A stretch of 64,000 nucleotides of DNA from positions 1,411,001-1,475,000 of the forward strand of contig NZ_CP015207.1 of NCBI RefSeq assembly GCF_002101375.1, read 5' to 3'. The DNA comes from Sporosarcina ureae. Lineage in GTDB: Bacteria > Bacillota > Bacilli > Bacillales_A > Planococcaceae. The translations under genes and the position numbers were made by a program. The notes under the pieces are model-generated. The model searched no databases. It saw only the letters and a program-made list of their open reading frames with translations, and was not told the DNA's origin. Position 1 is the first letter of the stretch. Each line of letters starts with the position of its first letter. Shown in pieces: positions 18,201 to 28,771 of this stretch.

Positions 18201-19709
18201 TTATTTGTTTGTGTATGCATCGAAATGAAAATCGCTATTTTTCAACCATTCACTCATTGCTTCAATATCTTTCGAAAATACGCGGTCTTCTTCAATATAT
18301 GACACGATACTTCTTCCGTTTTCTAGAAACTCTCTTGTGGATGTGGACATCTTTTCTTTTCCACGAATCTCGGCTGCCTGCATACTACAAATTGCTTCTA
18401 TTGCCAGCACACGACGTGTATTTTTAATTACTTCATATGCATGACGAGATCCAATTGTGCCCATACTAACATGGTCTTCTTGATTCGCTGATGAAGGAAT
18501 GGAATCGACGCTTGCTGGATGGGCAAATGTTTTATTCTCAGAAACAAGGGATGCCGCAACATATTGCATAATCATGGCACCAGATTGTAACCCTGGCTCA
18601 GGACTTAAAAATGGTGGCAAATCATTTAATTGAGGATTTACTAAGCGCTCAATTCGACGTTCTGAGATATTTGCCAATTCTGCTATTGCAATTGCCAAGA
18701 AATCCATAGCAAAAGCAATTGGCTGTCCATGGAAGTTGCCACCTGATAATACTTTTTCACCATTATCAAAAATGAGCGGATTATCTGTAGCCGCATTCAT
18801 CTCAATCAGCAATTTCTCTTTTACATAATTCATAGTCTGCCACGTTGCGCCATGAACCTGAGGAATACATCTGATCGAATACGCATCTTGCACACGTATT
18901 TCTCCTTGCTTTGTCGTTAACTCACTGTCAACTAAAATATTCCGAATTCGTTCTGCTACTTCGACCTGCTCTTTGTAACCACGTGCAAGGTGGATATCTT
19001 CGTCAAACGCATCAATGATTCCGCGTAAACCTTCAATTGTCATGGAAGCAATGCGTTCTGTCTGATGAGCCAATTTTTCAGCTTCTAAATACGCAACGAC
19101 TCCCATTGCAGTCATTGCCTGCGTGCCGTTAATAAGAGCTAGACCTTCTTTTGCCGTTAGTACAATCGGCGTAATTCCCTCTTTCGTTAAAGCTTCCTTC
19201 GCAGGCGTTCTTTCCCCTTTATAAAACACTTCTCCTTCTCCGATTAAAACTAGCGCCAAGTGCGATAGCGGAGCCAAGTCACCACTGGCACCAAGAGATC
19301 CTTGCTGTGGAATGACGGGATGAATATGCGCATTTACTAAATCGAGCAATCTCTCAATTACGACTGGACGCACTCCTGAAAAACCTTTCAATAACGCGTT
19401 GGCACGAAGAAGAATCATCGCCCGTGAAACGATTTCCGGAAATGCTTCCCCGACACCACATGCATGGGAACGGATTAAATTTAACTGCAGTGATTCTACA
19501 TGGTCTTTATCTATAAGCACATCACTGAATTTACCGAACCCTGTTGTAATACCATATACAATTCTTTCTTCATCTACGATTCTTTCTACTGCTTTTCGGC
19601 TTTCTTGAACCTTTTTCATGCTTTCTTCTGAGTATTTTACGTGGTCACCATCGTAAAGTACGCTATGCACCTCTGTAAAATTAAGCGTTTGTCCATTTAA
19701 TACGACCAT
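18201..19709 (-). CDS. hutH: Histidine ammonia-lyase HutH
   Basis: Converts L-histidine to trans-urocanate and ammonia, the first step of histidine degradation. The 502-residue length is standard. The MIO prosthetic group forms from Ala-Ser-Gly in [17 protein letters not shown] (about residues 140-145). Other family marks are [37 protein letters not shown] and [20 protein letters not shown] stands before the ATG. It lies 244 bases downstream of hutI, with a strong hairpin between them, and 147 bases before the permease gene. Confidence 0.97.
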   Translation of the reverse strand: MVVLNGQTLNFTEVHSVLYDGDHVKYSEESMKKVQESRKAVERIVDEERIVYGITTGFGKFSDVLIDKDHVESLQLNLIRSHACGVGEAFPEIVSRAMILLRANALLKGFSGVRPVVIERLLDLVNAHIHPVIPQQGSLGASGDLAPLSHLALVLIGEGEVFYKGERTPAKEALTKEGITPIVLTAKEGLALINGTQAMTAMGVVAYLEAEKLAHQTERIASMTIEGLRGIIDAFDEDIHLARGYKEQVEVAERIRNILVDSELTTKQGEIRVQDAYSIRCIPQVHGATWQTMNYVKEKLLIEMNAATDNPLIFDNGEKVLSGGNFHGQPIAFAMDFLAIAIAELANISERRIERLVNPQLNDLPPFLSPEPGLQSGAMIMQYVAASLVSENKTFAHPASVDSIPSSANQEDHVSMGTIGSRHAYEVIKNTRRVLAIEAICSMQAAEIRGKEKMSTSTREFLENGRSIVSYIEEDRVFSKDIEAMSEWLKNSDFHFDAYTNK

Positions 19710-19850
19710 CTTTTTTCTCTCCCTTCAATTCCGTTGCTCAAGTAACGTCACAATAAAAAAATCTATATGACAGAACTTGAATACGCTTACAAATAATAGG
19801 ATCTATTCACTGAATCCTCACACCATTTTTAGTACTATGTGAAACTTTCA

Positions 19851-19876
19851 AGTGCCTGAGTGAATACTCAGGCACT
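19851..19876. other. Perfect 10-bp hairpin in the hutI-hutH gap
   Basis: AGTGCCTGAG (19851-19860), loop of 6, CTCAGGCACT (19867-19876). There is no T-run on either strand, so it is more likely an mRNA processing/stability element or protein site than a terminator. hutH may also have its own promoter in this 244-base gap. Confidence 0.6.
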
Positions 19877-19953
19877 CAGTCAAATGTGTAGTCCGAGTTT
19901 GTTATATTGCGTACATAATTTTTACGAATCCTTTACTTACTACTCGTATCGCT

Positions 19954-21225
19954 TTAGTTTGATGCGTTACCAACGACCTGCACGCCTTTTTTCCAAACCG
20001 ACTGGACGTGGTTAACGCCGAATAAGTATTGGAGTTCTTGATAATTTTTTGCGTCCCATACTACCACATCACCTTGCTTACCTACTTCTAATGAACCTAC
20101 TTTGTCCTCGCTCTTAATCGCGCAGGCTGCGTTATATGTCGCAGCTGTCAAAGCTTCTGCTGGTGTTAAACGCATGGAGATGCAAGCTAAGTTCATCACG
20201 AGTGGCATCGATGTCGTGGGGGAAGACCCCGGGTTACAGTCCGTCGAGATGGCCACAGGCACTCCTTCGTCGATCATTCGTCTTCCAGCAGCGGCTTCTT
20301 CACGTAAATAAAGTGCTGTCGCCGGCAGAAGACAAGCAATTGTACCCGATTTTGCCATTGCTTGTATACCTTCTTCAGATGCTTTTAACAAGTGCTCAGC
20401 TGAAATGGCACCTACTTTAGCTGCAAGTTCTGCACCGCCATAGGACTCAATCTCATCTGCGTGGATTTTCGGAATCAAGCCCACTTTCTTTCCGGCCTCC
20501 AGCATTCTCTCGGATTGCTCCGGTGTGAATACACCTTTTTCACAGAATACATCATTGAATACTGCTAGTTCTTCTTCTACCACTATCAGTAATACTGTTT
20601 CGATTAAATAATCAATGAACTCATCTTCTCGGCCTTTATAATCAAGAGGAACAGCGTGCGCCCCCATGAATGTCGGAACTAAGTCAATCGGATGGGTTTC
20701 TTGAAGTTTTTTCATCACACGAAGTTGTTTTAATTCCGTTTCTAGATTCATTCCGTAACCACTTTTTCCTTCTACTGTAGTTACTCCATGAGCTAGGAAC
20801 GAATCAAGTCGGCGCGTTGTTTGCTCGATCAACTCTTCCTCCGAAGCTTCTCTTGTCATTCGAGTCGTTGCATGAATACCGCCACCGGCATTCATAATGT
20901 CCATGTAGGTGGCGCCTTGCAGACGCATTTCAAATTCGTGCTCCCGACTCCCTCCATACACCACATGTGTATGAGGGTCCACTAAACCTGGAGTCACTAG
21001 CTTTCCAGACGCGTCTACAATTACTGCATCTTGCGCTCTTTCACCATACGTACTTTCAAGCTCTTTTGTTGTTCCTACAGCTTGAATGATGCCGTCTTCA
21101 ATCCATACACTACCGTCTTCAATAATCCCAAGATCCGACATATCTTTTTTCGCGCGTGGACCATGCTTCCCCGAGGCCAACGTGGCCAACTGGGAAGCGT
21201 ATTTAATCCAAACTATATTTTTCAT
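19954..21225 (-). CDS. hutI: Imidazolonepropionase HutI
   Basis: Amidohydrolase that opens 4-imidazolone-5-propionate to N-formimino-L-glutamate, step three of histidine breakdown. The 423 residues show the metal-binding HTHVVYGG near residue 80, [14 protein letters not shown] (substrate loop), [23 protein letters not shown] and the metal Asp in [11 protein letters not shown]. Its start overlaps the stop of hutU by 4 bases, so translation is coupled. The next enzyme of the pathway, formiminoglutamase (HutG) or an HutF/HutG pair, is not in the window. Confidence 0.97.
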   Translation of the reverse strand: MKNIVWIKYASQLATLASGKHGPRAKKDMSDLGIIEDGSVWIEDGIIQAVGTTKELESTYGERAQDAVIVDASGKLVTPGLVDPHTHVVYGGSREHEFEMRLQGATYMDIMNAGGGIHATTRMTREASEEELIEQTTRRLDSFLAHGVTTVEGKSGYGMNLETELKQLRVMKKLQETHPIDLVPTFMGAHAVPLDYKGREDEFIDYLIETVLLIVVEEELAVFNDVFCEKGVFTPEQSERMLEAGKKVGLIPKIHADEIESYGGAELAAKVGAISAEHLLKASEEGIQAMAKSGTIACLLPATALYLREEAAAGRRMIDEGVPVAISTDCNPGSSPTTSMPLVMNLACISMRLTPAEALTAATYNAACAIKSEDKVGSLEVGKQGDVVVWDAKNYQELQYLFGVNHVQSVWKKGVQVVGNASN

Positions 21226-22901
21226 TTTATATCATTTCCTTTTTTCAGCATTGGAATATTAACGCCTTTTTCTAATGCTGTCTTTTCAGCAATTTCATAT
21301 CCTGCATCCACATGACGTACGATTCCCATACCAGGATCCGTAGTTAACACACGCTCGATACGAGCAGCCGCTTCATCTGTTCCATCTGCAACAATGACAA
21401 TTCCCGAATGAACAGAATAACCCATTCCGACTCCACCACCGTGATGTAGCGATACCCACGTTGCCCCACCGACCGCGTTGATCATCGCATTTAAAATAGG
21501 CCAATCCGCCACAACGTCCGATCCGTCTTTCATCGCTTCCGTTTCACGGTTTGGTGAAGCAACCGAACCTGAATCCAAGTGATCACGGCCAATGACGATT
21601 GGAGCGCTTAACTCGCCACTTGCTACCATGTCATTAATGATTTTTCCGAAACGCGCACGTTCACCGTAACCGAACCAGCAAATGCGGGCAGGCAATCCTT
21701 GGAATTCAATTTTTTCTTTCGCCATGCGAATCCAGTTACATAAATGTTCGTTATAGCTAAATTCTTTCAAAATCACTTCATCCAATTTATAAATGTCTTC
21801 CGGATCTCCCGATAATGCTACCCAACGGAATGGGCCTTTTCCTTCACAAAATTGGGGACGGATATATGCAGGAACAAATCCTGGGAAATCAAATGCATTT
21901 CCGATACCTTCGTCTTTTGCCACTTGACGAATATTGTTTCCATAATCAAATGTGATAGAACCTTTATTCATCAAGTCAAGCATTGCTTGCACATGTTTCG
22001 CCATAGATGCTTTGGATAATTGTACATATTTTTCCGGATCGCTTGAACGAAGCAAATCAGCGTCTACCATAGACATGCCAGACGGGACATACCCATTCAA
22101 CGGATCATGTGCTGATGTTTGGTCAGTCAGTATATCCGGAATGAAGTTACGTGCAATCATTTCCGGTAAAATGTCAGATGCGTTACCTAACAATCCGATC
22201 GATAATGCTTTTCCATCTTTTTTCGCTTCTTCTGCAAGACGGATCGCTTCATCTAATGAATCCGTTTTCAAATCTGTGTAGCGTGTTTCGATTCGACGGT
22301 CGATACGCGTCTCATCCACTTCAATTGCGATACATACGCCACCAGCCATAGTCACTGCAAGCGGTTGCGCTCCACCCATTCCGCCAAGGCCTGCTGTTAC
22401 GGTAATCGTTCCTTGCAAATTGCTATTATAATGCTTTTTGCCAAGTTCTACGAATGTTTCATATGTTCCTTGTACGATTCCTTGTGAACCGATATAGATC
22501 CAACTTCCAGCAGTCATCTGACCGTACATCATGAGGCCTTTTTTATCGAGTTCATGGAAAGTATCCCAATTGGCATATGCCGGGACAATATTTGAATTTG
22601 CTATTAGAACACGCGGCGCATCCGCATGTGATTTAAATATGGCAACGGGTTTACCCGACTGGACAAGTAATGTTTCATCGTTTTCAAGCTCTTTTAGCGA
22701 TTTTACAATCGCGTCAAAACTTTCCCAGTTACGAGCCGCTTTTCCGATTCCACCATAGACTACAAGATTCTCCGGGTGTTCAGCCACTTCTGGATCCAAG
22801 TTATTCATCAACATTCGAAGTGCAGCTTCTTGAAGCCACCCTTTCGTATTTAACTCAGACCCTCTATATCGAATTACCTTTTCGTCAGCAATTGTTTTCA
22901 T
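21222..22901 (-). CDS. hutU: Urocanate hydratase HutU
   Basis: NAD+-dependent hydratase that turns urocanate into imidazolonepropionate. The 559-residue length is normal. Visible marks are [12 protein letters not shown], the NAD-binding [50 protein letters not shown] with the active-site Cys, and [14 protein letters not shown] very strong AAGGAGG lies 9 bases before the ATG. It is the first gene of the degradative operon; the 200-base gap to the regulator gene holds an AT-rich region with the inverted pair TATACT-AGTATA near 22926-22940 that could be part of a promoter or operator. Confidence 0.97.
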   Translation of the reverse strand: MKTIADEKVIRYRGSELNTKGWLQEAALRMLMNNLDPEVAEHPENLVVYGGIGKAARNWESFDAIVKSLKELENDETLLVQSGKPVAIFKSHADAPRVLIANSNIVPAYANWDTFHELDKKGLMMYGQMTAGSWIYIGSQGIVQGTYETFVELGKKHYNSNLQGTITVTAGLGGMGGAQPLAVTMAGGVCIAIEVDETRIDRRIETRYTDLKTDSLDEAIRLAEEAKKDGKALSIGLLGNASDILPEMIARNFIPDILTDQTSAHDPLNGYVPSGMSMVDADLLRSSDPEKYVQLSKASMAKHVQAMLDLMNKGSITFDYGNNIRQVAKDEGIGNAFDFPGFVPAYIRPQFCEGKGPFRWVALSGDPEDIYKLDEVILKEFSYNEHLCNWIRMAKEKIEFQGLPARICWFGYGERARFGKIINDMVASGELSAPIVIGRDHLDSGSVASPNRETEAMKDGSDVVADWPILNAMINAVGGATWVSLHHGGGVGMGYSVHSGIVIVADGTDEAAARIERVLTTDPGMGIVRHVDAGYEIAEKTALEKGVNIPMLKKGNDIK

Positions 22902-23108
22902 GAATAAACAACCTCCTTTTTTTCTATACTTTTAGTATACATAAAAGATTCTGTTTATTATTTACTAATTATTGATAATTTTATAATCTGTGCACTATTT
23001 CAATTTTTATCGTCTTCAAGTTTTATAATATATTTCATTTTATCTTTATATATCAATTAATATGTCGAATCTTGACTAAAAAAAGAACCATACATATGTA
23101 CAGTTCTT

Positions 23109-24584
23109 TCATACATTCGATTGAAAAGAAGAAGGAGTCCTGCCTTCAAGTTGTTTAAATTTCATAGTGAAATAGCTTTGGTTGGAGTAACCTGTCAATC
23201 CCGATATTTCTTCCAACGACAAATTCGTTTCCTTCAATAAACGTTTGGCTTCGCGAACCCTTACCTGATGTAGTGCGTCTCTAAAAAACTGTCCGGATTC
23301 AGCGGAGAATCGCCGGCTGAGAGTACTTTTATTCAGCCTAAGTGTATCCGCACAATCCGATAAATTCCACTGCGAGTTCCAATAATTCGATTCCATCAAC
23401 GTCTTTACTCTTTCTACAAGGGAACGTTCTTCTGTTTGCAAGTGCACATCTCCATCTCCATATGAAAGAAGCCTAGTAATAAAGGCAAGCAACTCCTGCA
23501 CGATCTCATGTATAACAGGTTTCTTGATAATCTGTTGAAATACTGCATGATAACAATCTTCCCACTCCATCGTTTGAATATTATATGACTTCATATATCG
23601 GCGTACTTGTGCCAGTACACTAGTCAGGCGGATGCGAACCATTTCAGGGTCGGGATAGGGTTCTCCATACGTGAAGAACTCTTGCTCCAGCCATTTCCGT
23701 ATTTCTTTTGCGTCCCGTTTTTCAAGCATTTCAATCCATTGCCTTTGCTCCAATGGCGTAAGGAACGGATCCAGATCAGACCAGTCTGTATATTGACTAT
23801 TTGATAGAATGATATCATAACCATCAAAGAATACTTTTTCTTTTAATTGCTTTGTCTGTGCATACGTTTCTTTTAGCGTTTGAAACGACGGTGGGTCATT
23901 GATGACAATTGCAAGTGACTCTCCCTTGTCACCTTTCCACCAAGCAAGAAATGCATGGTACTCTTCATGGAACAACTTCTTTTCTCCCTCATACTGCACA
24001 CATAACACACAATCCGCCAGCGCAAATAATTGTTGTTCCACTGTGAATGGAAATTGATGCAACTCATCGTATAAACGCGGTAAGCTATTTAAATCAGGTG
24101 TTGATATGGCAATCATCGTAATTGGTTGGGTTGTCATCCTGTCCGTTAGAAAAAGATCCGAGTAGTCAATCATCATGGACTGATCTTCATTATAGAGGTC
24201 ATTACTATAACGATGTCTTTCACTTCTTACCAGATAGCGAATTTGTTGAATATGTTTCACTAAGTCATCCGGTGAAAAGGGACGGAATAAGACATCTTCC
24301 GCTCGATAACGAAGTCCACGGTAAGCGGTTTGAAAAATGCGCTCCGATGAAATACCCAACCAGCGCACATGACTTTTTCTAAGCAACTCCCCAAAACTAT
24401 CATCTTGTTGCACCCATGTGTCCATATCCAATAAAAGCAAATCAGGAAACTCGTCTATACCCTCTTTCACAAACTCTTCGATGGAATCCCATCTGTATAG
24501 TTCCATTCCGGTCATTTGAGATTCAACAAGCCAACGAATTCCTTCTGCTTCTAAATGATCCTTAGCCACTAAATGAATCTTCAC
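23109..24584 (-). CDS. YesN-type AraC-family regulator with degenerate receiver domain
   Basis: A 491-residue regulator. Residues 1-125 resemble a response-regulator receiver: LLLLDMDTW holds a candidate phospho-Asp near residue 53, but the usual acidic pair is reduced to KD and the conserved Lys is Arg in VLFRPFSP. The middle is of the YesN insert type. The last 100 residues are a double helix-turn-helix AraC domain (WNLSDCADTLRLNKSTLSRRFSAESGQFFRDAL ... LSLEEISGLTGYSNQSYFTMKFKQLEGRTPSSF). No histidine kinase lies beside it. It reads toward hutU, and no hutP or hutC is visible, so I infer it controls the hut genes, perhaps by binding a ligand rather than by phosphorylation. Confidence 0.85.
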   Translation of the reverse strand: MKIHLVAKDHLEAEGIRWLVESQMTGMELYRWDSIEEFVKEGIDEFPDLLLLDMDTWVQQDDSFGELLRKSHVRWLGISSERIFQTAYRGLRYRAEDVLFRPFSPDDLVKHIQQIRYLVRSERHRYSNDLYNEDQSMMIDYSDLFLTDRMTTQPITMIAISTPDLNSLPRLYDELHQFPFTVEQQLFALADCVLCVQYEGEKKLFHEEYHAFLAWWKGDKGESLAIVINDPPSFQTLKETYAQTKQLKEKVFFDGYDIILSNSQYTDWSDLDPFLTPLEQRQWIEMLEKRDAKEIRKWLEQEFFTYGEPYPDPEMVRIRLTSVLAQVRRYMKSYNIQTMEWEDCYHAVFQQIIKKPVIHEIVQELLAFITRLLSYGDGDVHLQTEERSLVERVKTLMESNYWNSQWNLSDCADTLRLNKSTLSRRFSAESGQFFRDALHQVRVREAKRLLKETNLSLEEISGLTGYSNQSYFTMKFKQLEGRTPSSFQSNV

Positions 24585-24734
24585 TGCCTGTCCCTCCTTT
24601 TATTATTGCCACAGTTCCGGCTCTGTTTTTCTCCAACCTCTATACACTCACAAAAATAGTCTGGTACGAAAGAACAGTTGACGTTTGCGAAGTTTGCTCC
24701 ATTCAAAGTGATCTAGGAGGAAAACATAAGACAT

Positions 24735-24772
24735 AGAAACACCATAGCCTATACAGCTGCTATGGTGTTTCT
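24735..24772 (+). terminator. Perfect 14-bp hairpin with T-rich tail
   Basis: AGAAACACCATAGC (24735-24748) pairs with GCTATGGTGTTTCT (24759-24772). It stands in the 330-base gap between two minus-strand genes; both flanks are AT-rich. On the minus strand it would serve the toastrack gene; on the plus strand no gene ends here. Confidence 0.55.
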
Positions 24773-24913
24773 TGTTATTACAGCTTTTCGTTTTATGTGT
24801 TTCTAATACTTGAAAAGCGTAGTGCAAGTGCTAGGATCATTACAAAATACTAACTTTTTCACGATACATAATCTTACATTATTTTTACTCGATCACACTT
24901 CGGAGAAAGGCAT

Positions 24914-25627
24914 CTATTCTACAAGCAAGAATTCAACTCCGCCAACACCCACATCAACTTTGAGATGAATAGTAGTATCCGTTTTCCCGTATGCTTCATT
25001 TACATAGACACCTTTGCCCTTAGAAATGAAACCTTTTGTCCCTACGCTTCCAATTCCCTTGGAAACAGACAATTTAACTCCTGTCTCTTGAGGTAAACGA
25101 ATTTTCGCATCGCCCACCCCAAGTTCAAATTCAGCATCAAAGCTTTCCTGCCAATCACCAGACAAATTGATTGTCGTGTCACCTACTCCTGCATCGACTG
25201 ACAACTGACTGAGTTGAATTCCAGACAAGTTCAGTTCTGCATCGGAGACACCCATTTCGACATCAAGATTAACGGGGATTTCATTAGTCAGTTGAACGTT
25301 CCAGTTGTTTCTTTTATTGCCCAATGCAGAAAGTCCTTTCATGTTCTGCTCTATCTCAACATAACCAATTTCTCTTTTATTTTTATACATAACGGATGGG
25401 AGCCACTTCTTTACGTTAGTATCGATGTCACCGTCCACCCAGTTCGTTGCACCGCCTTCAATCAAAAGGTCGCCCGCACCAAAATCGATATCGATTTCCA
25501 GTGATTTCGCGTCGTCCTTTTCAATGGCCAATGCTCCGGAGACTCGGTCTGTTTTCATCCAGCCATACACCCAAAAACCTACCATCCCCAACAATATTAC
25601 ACATATTACTATCAGTATTTTCCGCAT
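24914..25627 (-). CDS. Membrane-anchored toastrack (DUF4097/LiaF-like) protein
   Basis: A 237-residue protein with one N-terminal membrane segment (ILIVICVILLGMVGFWVYGW) and an external domain made of repeated short beta strands with pattern VxxGVGDxxINLSG: FGAGDLLIEGGA, VEMGVSDAELNLSG, VDAGVGDTTINLSG, ELGVGDAKIRLP, VDVGVGGVEFLL. That is the toastrack/adhesin-like right-handed repeat of LiaF and DUF4097 proteins, which often sense cell-envelope stress with LiaRS-type systems. No LiaRS genes are adjacent. AAGGGG precedes the ATG at 25625-25627 at good spacing. Confidence 0.82.
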   Translation of the reverse strand: MRKILIVICVILLGMVGFWVYGWMKTDRVSGALAIEKDDAKSLEIDIDFGAGDLLIEGGATNWVDGDIDTNVKKWLPSVMYKNKREIGYVEIEQNMKGLSALGNKRNNWNVQLTNEIPVNLDVEMGVSDAELNLSGIQLSQLSVDAGVGDTTINLSGDWQESFDAEFELGVGDAKIRLPQETGVKLSVSKGIGSVGTKGFISKGKGVYVNEAYGKTDTTIHLKVDVGVGGVEFLLVE

Positions 25628-25633
25628 ATTCAC

Positions 25634-26123
25634 ACCCCTTTACTATATCATAAGCGAAACGCACTTAAATGGAGTCCATCAAATGACTGAACTATATGTA
25701 AGACTAAGGACTGAGCGGTTCAATATATGAAGACCCTTCACGGCTTATACCATTTTATAAAAATAAAGCTCGCTATCGTCCTTATCTGGCCGATTGGAAT
25801 CAGTATGGAAGTAGAGAAGTTCAAACACCATGCTGTTAGACTACTATAGCTAAAATTTCTTTTAATTAATACTTCATTCGCAAATCTCCTACCTATTCAG
25901 GTATTTTGGCAAAAGAAAGTAGATTGTAAAAAACAGTTATATATCACTACCTTTTTGACTATATTCAGAATATACGTCAGTTAATTCGACATGCTAAAAT
26001 ATAGTGAATCCAATTCCAAAGAGGATGTGTGAAACTCAAGAGAAGTCCGATATTGGCTGTATACTCATCACGTTACACTGTATTTGATTTATAGAAATCA
26101 AACTAGTAAAGAGGTGTTCGAAG
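25634..26123. other. Gene-poor 490-base region
   Basis: No convincing gene. The plus strand has a 40-codon frame (ATG 25727 to TAG 25849) with a hydrophobic middle (KLAIVLIWPIGI), but no ribosome binding site, so I do not call it. Promoter-like TTGACT near 25952 has no well-placed -10. Confidence 0.4.
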
Positions 26124-26759
26124 TTGATAACAGAAAATAGAGAACAAACGATATTTAATCATATAGGAAAGAGAATTGTAACGGACCGTGACATCGAAAT
26201 TATTGCAAAAGTGGAGGATCCATTAGTCGTCGTCTTAGGCAATATGTTGAGTGACGAAGAATGTGACGAACTGATCAGGCTGTCGACTGACAAGTTAAAA
26301 CGATCCAAAATCGGCATGGTTCATGCGGAAAACGAAATTAGAACAAGTAGCAGTATGTTTATTGAAGAACAGGACAACCAGATGGTTATGAGAATCGAAA
26401 AACGGATTGAAGCGGTTATGAACATCCCTATCGAACACGGCGAAAGACTACAGATTCTTCACTATCTGCCAGGTCAGCAATATAAAGCACATCATGATTT
26501 CTTCTCGGCAACGAGCAATGTCTCCAACAATCGAATCAGCACACTTGTCATGTACTTGAACGATGTTGAACAAGGTGGCGAAACGTTTTTCCCTCATCTG
26601 AAACTGTCCGTCACACCAAAAAAAGGAATGGCCATTTATTTCGAGTACTTTTATAACGATCCCCTGTTGAACGACTTGACGCTGCATGGCGGAGCACCGG
26701 TGGAAATCGGAGAGAAATATGTAGCAACGCAGTGGATGAGGAAGCAAAGAGTACGATGA
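26124..26759 (+). CDS. 2-oxoglutarate/Fe(II) dioxygenase, prolyl-4-hydroxylase-like
   Basis: A 211-residue enzyme of the P4H-alpha type. The iron ligands are His123 and Asp125 (AHHDFF) and His188 (LHGG); Lys198 (GEKYVATQW) is placed to bind 2-oxoglutarate. Other family marks are LSDEECDELIRLS, YLPGQQYKAHHD, STLVMYLNDVEQGGETFFP and PKKGMAIYF. Bacillus relatives hydroxylate proline in proteins, reported for EF-Tu in some bacteria and for collagen-like proteins. It starts with TTG, supported by AGAGGTG 7 bases upstream. Neighbours give no clue to the target. Confidence 0.9.
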   Translation: MITENREQTIFNHIGKRIVTDRDIEIIAKVEDPLVVVLGNMLSDEECDELIRLSTDKLKRSKIGMVHAENEIRTSSSMFIEEQDNQMVMRIEKRIEAVMNIPIEHGERLQILHYLPGQQYKAHHDFFSATSNVSNNRISTLVMYLNDVEQGGETFFPHLKLSVTPKKGMAIYFEYFYNDPLLNDLTLHGGAPVEIGEKYVATQWMRKQRVR

Positions 26760-26929
26760 GAGACTTGAAGCAACACTACCGGCCAGTGCTCATGCGATGA
26801 AATTTCACCACCATCTCCATTAAAAGGCACTACGTGTTAGCTATTCGGGCTAGTTTAGCTTAATAACGCCATCATGTATGCACATTAAGTACTCATTTTT
26901 TATTTATTTTAGACTCGGAATTTAATAAG

Positions 26930-26957
26930 TTGAATTTCATGACAGCTGTGTTATTAT
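26930..26957 (+). promoter_or_regulatory. Promoter of glpD
   Basis: TTGAAT (26930-26935) and TATTAT (26952-26957) with a 16-base spacer, shortly before the glpD leader with its terminator. Confidence 0.65.
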
Positions 26958-26964
26958 AGGAATT

Positions 26965-27048
26965 AAGTTAATAGTCCGGGTTTGAGTTACTGAGAAGACC
27001 TCAAGAAGTGATTGCGATAAAAAGCAATCACTATCTTGGGGTCTTTTT
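26965..27048 (+). promoter_or_regulatory. glpD leader with GlpP-type antitermination terminator
   Basis: The leader carries AAGTTAAT (26965-26972) and TTGAGTT (26982-26988), both shared with the glpF leader, followed by a long terminator: AAGACCTCAAGA pairs with TCTTGGGGTCTT and GTGATTGC with GCAATCAC, then TTTTT ending at 27048. In Bacillus subtilis GlpP with glycerol-3-phosphate prevents termination at such a leader. Confidence 0.82.
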
Positions 27049-27074
27049 GTTCTCTTATCCACTATAAAAGGGAG

Positions 27075-28727
27075 ATGAAGGAATTGACAACATTTTCATC
27101 AATGGATCGACATAAGATTGCGAACACGTTACGTACCGAGAACTTTGACGTTTTAATTATAGGTGGTGGAATTACCGGTGCTGGTATCGCATTGGATGCT
27201 GCAGCAAGAGGGATGAAAACTGCACTTATTGAAATGCAGGATTTTGCTTCAGGCACATCTAGTCGTTCAACAAAACTAGTACATGGTGGTTTGCGTTATT
27301 TGAAGCAATTTGAAATAAAAGAAGTGGCCCAATTGGGCAAAGAACGCGCGATTGTCTACGAAAATGGTCCACATGTTACAACACCTGAATGGATGCTACT
27401 ACCGTTTCATAAAGGAGGGACATTCGGTCCTACATCTACGGCGCTTGGATTAAAAGTATACGACTTTCTAGCTGGTGTTAAGCGCAGTGAACGAAGAAAA
27501 ATGCTGAATCTTGAACAAACTATCCAACGAGCTCCACTTATTAAAAGAGAAGGTCTCCAAGGTAGTGGTTATTATGTAGAATATCGCACGGACGATGCTC
27601 GCCTCACGATTGAAGTGGCTAAATCTGCTGCTGAAAAAGGTGCCACTTTATTAAATTATGCAAAAGCAGAAGGTTTCATCTACAATGATACTAACCAAAT
27701 AGCAGGCGTCCAAGTTCGCGACATGATCACAAACGAAATGATGACCGTTCAAGCGACAAAAGTCATCAACGCAGCAGGTCCGTGGGTAGATGAAGTAAAA
27801 GAGTTCGATGGCCACTCAAACGGTAAGAACTTAATATTGTCCAAAGGGATTCATCTTGTATTCGATCAAAGCGTATTTCCTCTACACCAAGCAATCTATT
27901 TCGATACCCCTGATCAACGTATGATTTTTGCAGTACCACGTGATGGTAAGGCATATGTCGGAACAACGGATACATTCTTTGATGGTGATCCGAAAGAGAT
28001 GCAAATTACAGAAGAAGATCGCACATATATTTTAGATGCCATTCATTATATGTTCCCCGATGTCTCTGTGAGTGAAAAAGATGTTGAATCTAGTTGGGCA
28101 GGTGTCCGACCACTGATTCATGAAGACGGTAAAAACCCTTCCGAGATTTCCAGAAAGGACGAAATCTGGGAATCTGAACGTGGACTGATCACCATTGCAG
28201 GGGGTAAACTAACAGGATACCGCAAAATGGCGGAAACTGTAGTGAATAAGATCTCCGACTTGCTTCAACAAGAAAAAGGATTACACTTCAAACGATCTAA
28301 CACGAAGAACATGCCCATCTCAGGTGGCGATGTTGGAGGCTCTGCTCATTACTCTCGTTACTTCAACCAAGCTGTCAACCGTGGCATGTTGCTCGGTTTC
28401 ACAGAACAAGAAAGCCGACATTTGGCTGCACTTTATGGCTCAAACGTGGACAAAGTATTAACAATTCCTTATGATGAATCCGAATCGATGCCACGTATTC
28501 TCTATGTTAAATTACGCTATGCGATTGAACATGAGATGACTGCGAAACCGACTGACTTCTTCATTCGACGCACGGGTGATTTGTTCTTCAATATTAAAAA
28601 TGTACAGGATGCAAAAGAAGACGTACTAGTTAAAATGGGCCAACTGTTGAACTGGTCTGCAGATGAACAACAACGCTATCAGTTAGAATTGGAAGACGAG
28701 TTACGAAAGTCAACATCTGTTGTGTAA
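27075..28727 (+). CDS. glpD: Aerobic glycerol-3-phosphate dehydrogenase GlpD
   Basis: FAD enzyme at the membrane that oxidises glycerol-3-phosphate to dihydroxyacetone phosphate and feeds the quinone pool. The Rossmann site is VLIIGGGITGAGIALDAAARG; further marks are GTSSRSTKLVHGGLRYL, KGGTFGPTSTALGLKVYDFLAGVKRSERRKML, SSWAGVRPLIHE and IAGGKLTGYRKMAE. About 550 residues, as usual. The start is uncertain: GGGAG touches the ATG at 27075, while TTG at 27084 sits 9 bases from it and may be the real start; the frame open to 27036 begins inside the leader terminator and is not credible. Control is by leader antitermination. Confidence 0.96.
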   Translation: MKELTTFSSMDRHKIANTLRTENFDVLIIGGGITGAGIALDAAARGMKTALIEMQDFASGTSSRSTKLVHGGLRYLKQFEIKEVAQLGKERAIVYENGPHVTTPEWMLLPFHKGGTFGPTSTALGLKVYDFLAGVKRSERRKMLNLEQTIQRAPLIKREGLQGSGYYVEYRTDDARLTIEVAKSAAEKGATLLNYAKAEGFIYNDTNQIAGVQVRDMITNEMMTVQATKVINAAGPWVDEVKEFDGHSNGKNLILSKGIHLVFDQSVFPLHQAIYFDTPDQRMIFAVPRDGKAYVGTTDTFFDGDPKEMQITEEDRTYILDAIHYMFPDVSVSEKDVESSWAGVRPLIHEDGKNPSEISRKDEIWESERGLITIAGGKLTGYRKMAETVVNKISDLLQQEKGLHFKRSNTKNMPISGGDVGGSAHYSRYFNQAVNRGMLLGFTEQESRHLAALYGSNVDKVLTIPYDESESMPRILYVKLRYAIEHEMTAKPTDFFIRRTGDLFFNIKNVQDAKEDVLVKMGQLLNWSADEQQRYQLELEDELRKSTSVV

Positions 28728-28771
28728 ATACTATAATATAAACGTATATCTATAGACGGAGGTTACTTCAT

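Noticed and set aside
24735..24772. Hairpin as a small RNA gene terminator on the plus strand
   Set aside because: No promoter or upstream transcript is evident, so I list it only as a hairpin/terminator.
25727..25849. 40-codon frame with a hydrophobic middle
   Set aside because: No ribosome binding site and no support from context.
27036..27074. Upstream extension of glpD
   Set aside because: The extra codons begin inside the leader terminator stem (TTGGGGTC) and have no ribosome binding site.
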